A model generated the notes under the pieces. That model was not told the origin of the DNA. It saw only the letters and a program-made list of their open reading frames with translations, and made no database searches. The translations under genes were made by a program, and so were the position numbers. Positions 48,844 through 58,913 of a stretch of 64,000 nt of DNA are shown one piece after another. The stretch spans positions 1,535,358,782-1,535,422,781 of the forward strand of contig NC_090444.1 in NCBI RefSeq assembly GCF_031143425.1. Direction: 5' to 3'. Numbering within the stretch: position 1 is the stretch's first letter; each line of letters starts with the position of its first letter. The DNA is from Pleurodeles waltl. Taxonomy: Eukaryota; Chordata; Amphibia; Caudata; Salamandridae.

Positions 48844-50384
48844 TCACTTCCTGGCGGTGGTCTTTGTCTTGGCAAGTGTCTTTGCTGTCTGTCTGGGTCA
48901 CAGGGACCGTTTGCAAGGTGGTTCACCTTCTGCAGGGGGGAGGAGTTCTGGTGACCTGTGGGTCCTGTTGCAGGGTCTCCTATTCACTAGCTGCAGCAGA
49001 TGTAGAGGGATGGTCAGTAGACTGGCTAGTGGAAGGGGGCCACTGGTGTGATGTGTAGTCCCTCATGATGTTGGCCATATCACCCAGCACCCCTGCAATG
49101 GAGACCATGGTAGTGTTCAGGGCCTGCAATTCTTTCTTGATCTCCTGGTGGTGCTCCTCCTGCAGCTGCTGGTTCTCCTGCATGATGTCTATCACCTGAC
49201 CCATCTTGTCTTGGGATTTTTGGTAATCCCCCAGGACTTTAGCGAGTGCCTCCTGGGCAGTCTGTTCCCTGGGCCTGTCCTTCCCGGGTGCATAGCTGTC
49301 CTCTGACCGTCCCTGGTCCCCTGTGCCTGTGTCCCCTGAATGGTGTGCCCACTACCACTGACCGCCAGGACCCTCATTGTCTTGCCTGTGAGATGTGGAC
49401 TGGGGTCTCTGTACTGGTGGGCACACTGCTGATTGACGTGTCCTGGGCACAGAGGTCTGGGGACATGGGTGGCTGCTGTGGTGATGGATACGGAGGGGGG
49501 AGGCTCTGTGGTGGACTGGGAGTGGGCTAAGGTGACCGACTGACCAGTGGTCCCTGATGGGCCAGGGAGTTCATCCAGATCCAGAACTCCAGGGTTGCTG
49601 TCATCACTGTGGGCATCTCCTGGTGGGGGACTGGGTAGCCGTGGCACCTCCTTGCCGCTGACACTGGATGGGGCACCTGTGGGTATGTAAGTGGTGTATT
49701 ATGCTACATGTCTGTGACATATTCTGCATCCCTAGCTTCCCCTATATTATTGCTGTTGCCCTGCCTTCTTTGTTTGTGTATGATGATGGATTGTGGGATT
49801 GTTAATTCTCCATGCTGTGCATGAATTGTTGGTGGGTGTACATGCAGGGCTGGAAGGGATGTGCATGCAGTGGGTATGGCATGCAGGGCTTGGCATTTAG
49901 GTTTGTTAGTTGTGGTGGTGCACTGTGTGGGATAGAGTGGGGTGCTGGGTGTCAGGATAGTGGCATGCAGGTATGGAGGGGTCATAGGTAGTAAATGTTG
50001 ACTCACCAGTGTACAGTCCTCCGGCAACTCCAGTGAGTCCCTTAGGATGCAGTATTGCCAAGACTTGCTCCTCCCATTCTGTCAGCTCTGGGGGAGGCAG
50101 TATGGGTTCACCGTCAGTCCTCTGGATAGCGAGGTGGTTCCTTGGTGCAAAGGAACGCGCCTTCCCCTGTAGGTCGTTCCACCTCTTCCTGATGTCATCC
50201 CTTGTTCGTGGACATTGTCCCACGGCGTTCACCCTGTCCACGATCCTCTGCCATAGCTCCATCTTCCTGGCAATGGATATCTGCTGGATCTGTGGTCCAA
50301 ACAGCTGTGGCTCTATCCTAACTATTTCCTCAACCATGACCCCAACTCCTCATCAGTGAAAAGGTGGTGCCTTTGAGGGGACAT
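48844..50384 (-). pseudogene. Myb/SANT-like gene A of the Harbinger region
   Basis: The ATG at 50384 opens 'MSPQRHHLFTDEELG', then one frameshift near 50338 leads into 'VEEIVRIEPQLFG' and the SANT core 'RKMELWQRIVDRVNAVGQCP' with 'RDDIRKRWNDLQGKARS'. The first exon ends at 50007 before donor GTGAGT, and the second starts at 49676 after CACAG; the phase fits. The second exon encodes a Pro/Ser-rich acidic region ('LPSPPPGDAHSDDSNPG'), then after a frameshift a coiled coil ('MQENQQLQEEHHQEIKKEL', about 49130-49180), and ends with a basic tail 'LAKTKTTARK' at 48844. Roles known for the family are DNA-end binding and nuclear entry of the transposase. Confidence 0.75.
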
Positions 50385-50926
50385 GGGTGTTGTATGGCGT
50401 GTGTGTTGTGCAGAGGGTGCTGAGTAATGTGGTGGGTTGTGTGGTGCGTGACGGATGAACTGCTGGTTGTGGTGTGTGTGTGTTAAGTTGTCTCTGTGAT
50501 TTGCGTGGCTAGCTGTTGCGGTCTTTTCGTGTTTGCAAAGGTTTGTGGGTGATGTGGGTGGGTGTGTTTTATAGTGCTATTGGTGGGTGTGTGTGTATTT
50601 GTGTCAGGTGTGGGGTTTTTGCTCTGGCCAATGTTGTCTTGTTTTGCCTTTGTGTTCACTGCCAATGGTTTACCATCATTGAATGTCCGCTCTGGTGATT
50701 GGTGGGTCATTATTTGGAGGGCGTAGTATTGGTGGCGTAACGGTATGGGTGGTAGTACCAACAGTTTATCACATTCAGTGGGTCTGGCGGATTTGTGGTT
50801 GTTTTCTGTCAGTTTTGTATGTATGTGTCAAAATGTGGTGGACGAATGTCCGCCTCCGCGGCAGGATGCTGGCAGCAGTCAACGTGGCAGTATTCGGTAT
50901 TTACCACCGAGGTCATAATGAGAGCC
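50385..50926. other. Right terminal region of the Harbinger
   Basis: A GT-rich non-coding leader upstream of Myb-like gene A. It ends in the terminal repeat at 50911-50926. Confidence 0.5.
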
Positions 50927-51499
50927 AAAGTTTTAAACTTCTGATCACTACAGGAGTAAACTCCAAAAGGACACCAAGATCTAATGGGAGGTCCTTAGAA
51001 AATCATATGTTCTCAGGCAGAGGCCAACTACAGGGTTCAATTGCCGCTGGCCAACTGGGAACTTCAAGGAACGCGCCTCTTGCAGCTTGCGTTCCAGGAG
51101 CTTGAACAGGAGGTCAGCTTTATGATCATTGGAGGCCAATTCTATGTCCTAGGTTCAAAAGGAACTGGTCCAGCCTCCAGGACTCTTCCCAGTTCAAAAA
51201 CAGCAGATCCTGTCCTCTTCTGGTCCAAGAAGTGTTCTGAAATGGGTGGTTGGAGTTTTCATAGTTATCCCTAGCACTAGCTAGTGGATGGGAATTACTT
51301 CTGGGCACTCCCTAACCATATGGGGGAATAGTTCCCACTATGCTCGTTTTCAAGATGGCAAAGGTCTTCAGTCATAATCAACCTGAGCTCTGATGGCAGG
51401 ATAAGTATGGGGAGTGTACTATGGCCTACACTGAATACCAAAATCCAGTTTGAGGCAGCCACTGCACTGTAAGATTTGTCAGCCATAGGGTGGTCTTCC
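50927..51499. other. Non-coding repeat-like sequence
   Basis: Wording such as 'ggaactggtccagcctcc' and 'aaaacagcagatcc' suggests the internal leader of a retroelement next to the LTR fragment that begins at about 51500. No protein is seen. Confidence 0.35.
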
Positions 51500-51627
51500 C
51501 CTAAACATGTGCCTTCATCCCCCATTTCTGCTGATCTTGTTTTTGCTGGCATTATGACTCTGAGCACTATATCTCTGCTGGCCAGTGCTAAAGTACACGT
51601 ACTCACTCCTTAAATCATGGTAACATT
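51500..51627 (+). mobile_element. Long-LTR family, left piece of a split copy
   Basis: 'tgtttttgctggcattatgac' and 'gctggccagtgctaaagt' match the first 150 bp of the family. The copy is cut at 51627 and resumes at 52789. Confidence 0.6.
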
Positions 51628-51809
51628 GGTTGTATGTCGGTACGCCGCCTGCCGAAACGAGTGCATGAACAACGAGGTCGGAACACCGACCTCGTTGTTA
51701 CCACTAATGCCTTTACCACGAATGCCTTAACAACAATATTTTGTTGTAAAGGCATTCCTGGTAAAGGCATTAGTAATAGGCACCCATTGATCCTGCATGC
51801 GTCACCCTG

Positions 51810-52222
51810 ACCCCCCAACCACACCCCAAAACCTAAAACCCCCAACCCCCCCACCCCGCCCCAAAACCTAAAACGTCCCGCCCCCCACCCCGCCCCAAAA
51901 CCTAAAACCTCCCGACCCCCCACCCCCGCCCCAAAACCTAAAACGCCCGCCCCCAACCTAAAACGCCCCGCCAACCCCGCCCCAAAACCTAAAACACCCC
52001 GACCCTCCACCCCGCCCCAAACCCTAAAACGCCCCACCCCCCAACCCCGCCCCAAAACCTAAAACTTCCCCCAGACCCCCAACCCCGCCCCAAAACCTAA
52101 AACCCCCGACAGTCCACCCCCACCCCAAAACCTAAAACCCACCCACCCCGCCCCAAAACCTAAAACCCCACACCCCCCCCACCGCCGCCCCAAAACCTAA
52201 AACCCCCACCCCGCCCCAAAAC
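51810..52222. repeat. C-rich minisatellite, about 12 units of 33-38 bp
   Basis: Each unit contains CCCCAAAACCTAAAAC followed by a variable C-rich spacer. Unit length varies because of differences in the C runs. Confidence 0.9.
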
Positions 52223-52570
52223 GCACACAAAGCCCTCTACGACAAGGGACCGGAATACCTCAACAGACGCCTCAGCTTCTACGTCCCCACCCGCCTCCTC
52301 CGCTCCTCTGGCCTCGCACTCGCTGCTGTCCCTCGCATCCGCCGCTCCACGGCGGGTGGGAGATCTTTCTCCTTCCTGGCAGCCAAGACCTGGAACTCCC
52401 TCCCCACCAGCCTCAGGACCACCCAGGACCACTCCGCTTTCCGGAGACTCCTAAAGACCTGGCTGTTCGAACAGCGATAACCCCCCCCCTTTTTCCCCTA
52501 GCGCCTTGAGACCCGCACGGGTGAGTAGCGCGCTTTATAAATGTTAATTATTTGATTTGATTTGATTTGA
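52219..52570 (+). mobile_element. L2-clade LINE, 3' end within the composite
   Basis: The plus strand encodes the L2 C-terminus ('SAGGRSFSFLAAKTWNSLP'-like text, 52350-52400, and 'LKTWLFEQR', 52452-52480), then GCGCCTTGAGACCCGCACGG (52501-52520) and a (TTGAT)n tail. It joins the minisatellite at an AAAAC word without a spacer. Confidence 0.8.
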
Positions 52571-52788
52571 AAAAAAACCACCCCCCCACTTACCTGAGTC
52601 GTCGCCTCATCATCCGCGTCGTCCTCCTCAGCCGACTCCCTTGTTTGTGCCTTAACCACGCATGTTTGTTGTTCAGGACATGCATGGTTAAGGCACAAAA
52701 TAACGAAGTCGTGGTTAAAGAAAGCGTTGTTCCCCTTTCGTTAACCAGGACTTTGTTATTAAAGAGTCGGCGTAGAGGACGTTTCCCA

Positions 52789-53275
52789 GTAACATTAGCT
52801 TATCCCAAGTTGACTAATATGATTTACTTTTAAGTTCCTAGTAAAGTGGTACTACGTGTATCCAAGGCCTGTAAATAAAATGCTAATAGTGGGCCTGCAG
52901 CACTGATTGTGCCACCCACTTAAGTAGCTCTTTAACCATGTCTCAGGCCTGACACTACAGCCAATGTGTGCAGTTTAAACTGCCATTTCAACGTGGCAAA
53001 ATAAACCTGTGTGCCAGGCCCAAACATTTCTTTTTAATGCATATGTGAACCCTAAGGTAGGACCTGGACAGCCCAGGGGTCAGGGTGTAGTGTATCTAAA
53101 ATGTTGGACATGTAATTTTAAGTTTTACATGTCCTGAAAGAGAAAAACTCTCAAATGTGTTTTTCACTACTGCAAGGTCAACCTCTACCATAGGATAACA
53201 TTGAAGCTTCCTTATTATATTTATTAAGCAGTAATTTCCAAATGGGAATGTTGTTTGAATGTGAATTTACCTTAA
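52789..53275 (+). mobile_element. Long-LTR family, second piece of the split copy
   Basis: The sequence resumes with 'ctagtaaagtggtact', 'aataaaatgctaatagtggg' and 'gcactgattgtgccaccc' in family order, then is cut near 53275. A later block ('gaaaatgcctctcttag', about 60556) continues at 60535-60764. Confidence 0.6.
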
Positions 53276-53365
53276 AAAACAGAAGACACGAGGCGTTAAG
53301 CTAAACAAGAAAGGTTTGTTTAGTTAAACATTGTGGCCAGGAGAGCAGTTACAGAACCGGGGTCT
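53276..53365. other. Left remnant of an unidentified insertion around the provirus
   Basis: These 90 bp belong neither to the LTR family nor to the provirus. With 59983-60530 they form the pre-integration sequence. Confidence 0.4.
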
Positions 53366-53370
53366 GAGGG
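53366..53370. repeat. Target-site duplication, left (GAGGG)
   Basis: GAGGG directly precedes the 5' LTR and is repeated directly after the 3' LTR at 59978-59982. Confidence 0.85.
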
Positions 53371-54330
53371 TGATCAGTATAGGGAAAGGTGAGGAAGACA
53401 TTGTGACGCGAAGGGTTAATTAGCTTGAGCAGTGTAGATGAGCGTGATGCTTGCTGAAACCCCCGAACAACGTGGAAAAGTTCATGATATTATTTTCAAG
53501 CTTGTTTGTGTAGAAGACTCCGTCTCAACCTTGAGAACGAGAGTACAGGGAGAAGATGGAATGAAAACAAAGGCTGGGGAAGGGCAGAGCAGCCAAGTGT
53601 TGATAACATAGCTAGAAAATGCCAGAAAGAGATATAATCCAAGCTTCGAGTTATTTAAGCACTGAAGTGCGGGTGAGGGATTTAAAGCTCGCAGATGGGG
53701 TTGTGAAAGCTGCCATGGCCCAGCGCTGCCTCCCTGTTTTGCTGTTCAGAGACCGTGATGCTTGAGGGGGAGAGAGGTCCCAGCAGGCGGTAGAGGGCTT
53801 CCCAGCATTTCGTGGACTAAGTTAAGTTCCACACAGGAATGAAAGGCCTTTGTTTCTCTGCTCTATTATTATGATTGATTATTTATGCTTGCACTGTGTT
53901 TATAATCTGAAGTATTCAGCTTGTTTATATTTTGCTTTCTGAACATCGTAGTGTGAGCTTGCTGCAGTAATTGAAACATGCATTTTGGTGTGCAGTAAAT
54001 CAAAGCTTATCTGAAATATTCAGCTCGTTTATATTTTGTTTCCTTAACAAAGTAGTGTGATGCATTTTGGTATACAGTTAATCAAAGCTTATATCTGTCA
54101 ATTAACTCTTTGCTTATATATATGCATAGATGCTCTTTGTAGTGTACTTATATATAAATAGATACTTTTCATTGCTATTCTTATTCTACTATTGTTAATG
54201 TGCTAAATGCCTACATTTACCTGAAATTCTAGTAAAGCTAAATTGTGTTCATAATTGGCGTGTGGTCCTTCATTGAGTGTCCTTATTGACTTATACCGAA
54301 CAGGTGTCAACCAGTCACATGGATAAGACA
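53371..54330 (+). mobile_element. Provirus 5' LTR (960 bp)
   Basis: It starts TGATCAGTATAGGG and ends GGATAAGACA (TG...CA). It aligns along its length with 58914-59977. Its right half holds a tandem repeat of about 105 bp in two units, around 'catcgtagtgtg..gcattttggt'. A TATA-like TATATAAATA lies near 54149. Confidence 0.9.
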
Positions 54331-54333
54331 TTT

Positions 54334-54351
54334 TGGTACCAGAAGTGGGGC
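54334..54351 (+). promoter_or_regulatory. Primer binding site, tRNA-Leu type
   Basis: TGGTACCAGAAGTGGGGC begins 3 nt after the 5' LTR. It matches, at about 16 of 18 bases by memory of the tRNA, the complement of the 3' end of a vertebrate tRNA-Leu (UAA). Leu priming is the hallmark after which ERV-L is named. Confidence 0.7.
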
Positions 54352-54362
54352 ATAAGTCAATA

Positions 54363-55438
54363 ATGCCTCTTTGGGGACGTAAGAAAAGTGAGGCAGAGAG
54401 TGGAAGGCAGCATGGGGCAGAAGCCAGATCCATTCCCTGGTGGTTAGCAAGTGACCCGTTCTCTGGTGTGGCAGGACTCCTAGGCAGCGCCGGTGTTATG
54501 GGAGGCATTAGATGAGAAAGTGACTCCTCTCTTAGTGGAAGATGCGGTTGAGAGTGTGAAGCTAAGAGGGGCGAAGCTGGAGCTGAAACAGCAGGGCAAG
54601 TGGGATGGCTTTTCCTGTCTGCGCTCAGTACGGTATACAGGAAAACATTAACACAAGATGCAGAGATAAGAAAACTGCGGGATGAGGTTGCAGCCTTGCA
54701 GGAAAGGCAGTTACTTATGAAAGAGACCATAGAAAGTGCAATGACCCGGGTGATCAAATGGAGGCAAGGTGCACCGCATTAGCAGTACGAGTAGCAAAAC
54801 AGAAGAGTAGGCAGAAGCCTAAAATGCCCTCAACTGTGCAAGTGAGGGCACTGGTACGCAAACAGAAGAGTAGGCAGAAGCCTAAAATGCCCTCAACTGT
54901 GCAAGTGAGGGCATTGGTACGCAAAGAAAATTGGGATCCATATACTTGGGATGGAACAGTCTCAGACAATGATGACTGGAATTGGGAGGATGAGGTGGAA
55001 GTACGTGTAACAGAACTAGGTGGAGTTGAAAGTGGAGAAGGACGTGTAGTTGAAATTGAAGGTGAAAGGGGAAGTGTAATGGAGGTTCGCCCACTCGTGC
55101 AAAATAAATCAAAGGGAGTGAATGGTGGGCAAATACAGAATTCTTGTTTGGTAAGAGATTATACACAGAGTGAGTTGTTGGAGATAACTCATATGTTTAG
55201 GCAGATGCCTGCAGAGCCTTTGTTTAAATGGTTGGTGAGATTGTGGGACACTGGAGCAAAAGATGCATTACAGAATCCTTTTAAGTTAGGTCCCATCACA
55301 GAAGGAGACCCGTTTGAGCTGGAAATGATAGTACAAGATGATGTAGATGATGTAGTGAAGTGGAGCCTATGGCAGAGGCAGGGAAAAAAAGAGGGTGCCA
55401 CAATATTGGGCCTTAGTGGAAACAGAACACATAACTGA
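54363..55438 (+). pseudogene. Endogenous retrovirus gag (broken, 3'-truncated)
   Basis: A start codon at 54363 lies just after the primer site. The frame breaks after 50 codons and shifts at least twice before 54758. From there a 226-codon frame runs to 55438. Visible parts are a coiled-coil-like stretch (54640-54720), an in-frame 21-residue tandem duplication (54797-54922), an acidic region, and a capsid-like block with 'QMPAEPLFKWLVRLWDTGA' (55205-55260). No Cys-His knuckle is present. The C-terminal part of gag, protease and reverse transcriptase are missing; the sequence passes almost directly into the end of pol. Gag would form the particle; this copy cannot make a complete one. Confidence 0.75.
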
Positions 55439-56977
55439 TGATCGGCCGGTCACCTTAAAAACATGGGTCCCCTTACTAGGTTGGAAAAGAGAAGGAGGGG
55501 TTGGCAATAAAGTAGGCAGAGCGCAGGAGTTTACCATCGTGAAGTGGAAATGGTATCTGCAGCAGAGAGCAAAACCGGGACCAGCAGGAGTGTCGAAGTT
55601 ACAAGAAGAAAAGCTGGGGGCAGTGGACTTGCAGGCAATGGCCCCTGCGCCAGAGCCCTCTGAAATGGAATCCTCACCATTTAAGACAGCCCGGCCTTTT
55701 GAACGACTCACCGAAGAAGAACAGCAAAATGCATGGTTCACAGATGGTACCGCCTGGTACTATCAAGGAAAAAGACAATGGCAAACAGTTGCATTCCAGC
55801 CTGCTACAGAAAAGATGTTGCTGCGAGGAGGGGATAATGGATCAAGCCAGCTTGCAGAACTGCAGGGAGTAGCAGCAGTGATCGAACAAGCCCCCATTGG
55901 AGAGAAAACATTTGTGTACACTGACAGTTGGGCCACTTACCAAGGACTAGTAAGCTGAGCCCCAACTTGGCGCAAGGATGGATGGAAAATTAAAGTCACC
56001 CCCATTTCAGAAGGCGAGCAGCTATGGGAAGAGATGTGGGAGAAAGGGCAAAAATGTCAAATCTATGTGGGACATGTGGATGCCCATTGCCCATCGGATA
56101 CCTCACTTGCATCTCTATTCAACAACACCGCAGATCAAATGGCCAAAACACGAACGGTGGTCATCAAGGAGGAAGCTGAAGCTGCTTTAGCAAACAGGGC
56201 CCATGCAACATCCGGACATCTAGGAGAGAATAGCACTTATGCATGGGCACAGCAACGACAAATTCCAGTTACTAGAGAACAAGTGCAACAAGCAGTAAAG
56301 GAGTGCCCCATATGCAACCAGATTAGACAAATGCCCCTGCAAAAGAAGCCTAGCGGCCATATCAGAAGAGGAACTGCAGCTGCTACGGTGGGGCAAATGG
56401 ACTATATCGGGCCGCTACCAAAAGAAGGAGGAAAAAGCTACGTATTGACCATGGTGGACACCTACTCTGGCCTTATGTTGGGTATGCCCTGTAAGTCTGC
56501 AGATCAAAAGGCCACTTTGCGAGGGCTAAACTACCTGATAAAACATTATGGGGCACCTGATGAGATCCAAACAGATAGGGGCACACACTTTTCAGGGAAA
56601 ACAGTGCAGGGCTGGGCGCAGGAACAGGGAATTTGGTGGATTGTGCACCTTAGTTATTATCCACAAGCTGTAGGCATGATTCAGAGATATAACGGATTGG
56701 TGAAAGAACAGCTAAAAAAGTTATCAGCACATGACAGACTTGCACAATTGATTTGTGAACAAGCGTACACCCCCCACATTGCCCCCCCGAAAACACCCAG
56801 AGAGGTGAGGGAGGATTTGGAAGCACAGAAAGAACAGTATGGGTGAACCATCCAGGGAAAGAGCCAGAGGCAGGAGAGATATTGAGTCAAGGGGTGGGGA
56901 GTACGTATATTTTACTTTTAAAGAACTCTAATGTACCTGTATTTGTACCTGCAGTGAGACTTACCCCACTGTCATAA
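55395..56977 (+). pseudogene. ERV-L-like pol: RNase H and integrase
   Basis: RNase H is recognised by 'WFTDGTAW' (about 55735), 'SQLAELQG' (55850) and 'VYTDSW' (55915). Integrase follows: the zinc-binding His pair and CPIC at about 56200-56320, the first Asp in 'GQMDYIGP' (56395) and the second in 'IQTDRGTHF' (56570). The third catalytic position, expected Glu, is Gln in 'GMIQRYNG' (CAG near 56681). One in-frame TGA sits at the RNase H end (55956-55958), and a frameshift near 56845 puts the last 40 codons, to TAA at 56975-56977, in another frame. RT and protease are deleted. The order and wording of RNase H-integrase match the ERV-L class as I know it. Confidence 0.85.
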
Positions 56978-56980
56978 ACA

Positions 56981-58866
56981 ATGACATCTCCGTCGATGAC
57001 GTGGTTCCTGTTTGCGGTCAGACCGAATGTAGCAGAGAATGTCGTTACGGACCTTCATGTCACTTGTGCATCTCAAGCCGCTAATGTAACTGATGACCAG
57101 AGATATGTTTCACTTTGCAACGTGAAGGTACCTGGAGGCAAGTGGATGGCTGCCAAAGTTGTGACCTGTGACCTGGAAGGTAACTGGACAGCAAATCCGA
57201 CATGCCAATGGACTGAACGAGTTGCAGGGGACGCCAGCAACAGTACAGGCTTTGAATTATACGCTAAACATGATAAGTAAATATTGTGATACCAGGACAT
57301 ATGATGGTTGTTACAATGAACAATGGAACCAAAGGAGTTCGATACTCCAAACCACCAGCCTTCATGTTTTATGTAACCGAAAGACACATGGTTAGCAACT
57401 TAAGCAACGTTTCTATAGTTCGATATAGAATAGGATGTAAGCAAGCTCTGCATGCAAGCATAATTAATCGTATTGTGTTACAGATAAATATTGCCAGGGG
57501 AATGTCCCAAAGTATGATCCATTATGTGCACCATGGACACCACAGTTATGGCCCTTGCCAAAGTTACGCATTAGAAGAGATCTAGGGTCCTTGATAGCTG
57601 GGGCCACCGGAATCGGGGTAGGTGCCCTGAATTCTATTGATGTTGAAGCCATTAGGAATAAGCTATCTTCTACAGGATATAGTACAGGAGAGGCCATAAA
57701 AGCAATTTCTCAATGGGGGCCCGCACACTCACAAGAAGTATGGAAAGTCCTGCGTGGGTTGTATCGCGATTGGCAATGGCATTATTTTACTTATGAACAA
57801 TTTGGAAAAACGCTTTTAAAACACACAAGCTGTCTCCAAGGGCATCCAGTGCATACTATGGCAAAGCATTGTTAATCAACACTATGCAGACTTTAAAGCA
57901 GAATGGGGACAGCTTCAGGGTGAATATTGGAGACAACAATTGCATTTGCCTGAAGAAATATGGGTAAAGCCCATACAGTCACTGTGAGGGAGAAATGTGT
58001 TATGCTCACTTTGATATAGCAAGAAGTGATTTTCCTCCTGAAATTGGTGCCCCTTTATATTGCTCCCCGTAGTGATAGGTAAAGAATGGTGGATACCTCA
58101 CACTGACAAAAAGTGGATTGATTAAACAAATCACACTGTAGATCCCACTAGATGTGCAGATTGGTCTAAGGGGTGGGTATGTACCCACACTGGACGGGTG
58201 CTAGATCCATGTCTTCACACAATACCGGGAGATTGTGAATGGTTACCTTATCCTATTAAATGACACAGACTTATATCAGATAGGGACAGAGAGCATATGT
58301 TATGTCATTAATCATACCTTACTTATTAACCGATTTATACAAACCACCAGAGAGCAAGTAATGTGTATGCACAATATTACCAGCATTATTGACATAAGCA
58401 CTCACATCTTGTACCGACTGACTAAGTTCACCATAACCACATTACAGACGCAAATGCTTGCGCAGTTAGAGTGGAACATCTTGCTTGTTGTTAAGCTACG
58501 CAGATTAGAAGCAATCAGGCACTACGCACAAGTTACCTTTGCTAAATTTGATATGGCAGCTAAATACACCAACGATACAGCCATACTGATGACCATAAAC
58601 GCTAAACAGCTTATGCACACTGCTTCATGCATCCAGCAAATAAGTGAGCATCATTGGTATGACATCTTCTTAGGCTGGGCACTAGGAGCTATGAAGACGC
58701 TAAATATAGTGTTACTCAGCTAATTTTGTTATTGATTGTTTGTGTTACGCTAATGACTATACTATGTAGACTATATGTATGCACAAAACAGCTTTATACT
58801 AAGATGCAGGTGCTTAGAATAACACTGACAAGTATTAGTAGCAGCCTCGCTAGCAGAATGTCAAAG
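56981..58866 (+). pseudogene. Endogenous retrovirus env region (broken)
   Basis: An ATG lies 3 nt after the pol stop and opens 99 codons with several N-x-S/T sites (surface-subunit-like). Further surface-like pieces follow in shifted frames. At 57567-57578 a basic R-I-R-R site is followed by a hydrophobic Gly/Ala-rich stretch, the layout of a surface/transmembrane cleavage site and fusion peptide. Another open frame (58235-58723) carries glycosylation sites and Cys residues. A hydrophobic anchor with a short basic tail is seen in a different frame at about 58715-58800. Stops and frameshifts make it non-functional. The call as env rests on position, the cleavage-site layout and the anchor. Confidence 0.7.
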
Positions 58867-58902
58867 TAAATGATATCTGTTTCGCATGCATCGCGCTCAT
58901 CT

Positions 58903-58913
58903 AAGGGGTGGAG
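58903..58913 (+). promoter_or_regulatory. Polypurine tract
   Basis: AAGGGGTGGAG, 10 of 11 purines, directly precedes the 3' LTR, where plus-strand priming is expected. Confidence 0.75.

Larger units (their letters stand above)
40812..50926. mobile_element. Harbinger (PIF) composite region
   Basis: The left end reads GGGTGGTCATTATGCCCC and the reverse complement of the right end reads GGCTCTCATTATGACCTCGG: imperfect terminal inverted repeats sharing TCATTATG and CC. Between them lie a Harbinger DDE transposase (plus strand) and two distinct Myb/SANT-like genes (minus strand), with an L2 LINE inserted in one. I found no further Harbinger ends near 46800-47200, where two tandem elements would meet. 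This is either one large element or two that fused with loss of the inner ends. Harbinger elements need both proteins: the Myb-like partner binds the ends and helps bring the transposase into the nucleus. Confidence 0.7.
51628..52788. mobile_element. Composite foldback element inserted in the LTR
   Basis: The host LTR reads GTAACATT on both sides (51620-51627 and 52789-52796), consistent with an 8-bp target duplication. Inside are, in order, two hairpins, a C-rich minisatellite, an L2 3' end and a third nested hairpin. The first hairpin (51668-51699) has perfect 14-bp arms and a 4-nt loop. The second (51703-51774) has arms of about 34 bp with two or three mismatches. The terminal fold has outer arms 52621-52638/52764-52780 and inner arms 52647-52664/52679-52696 (17 of 18). 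I see no transposase and no clean terminal inverted repeat. Confidence 0.65.

Noticed and set aside
51810..52222. Possible CRISPR-like or telomere-like array
   Set aside because: The repeat unit has variable C runs and no unique spacers. The CCCCAAAA word resembles a ciliate telomere by chance; vertebrate telomeres use CCCTAA, and the position is internal.
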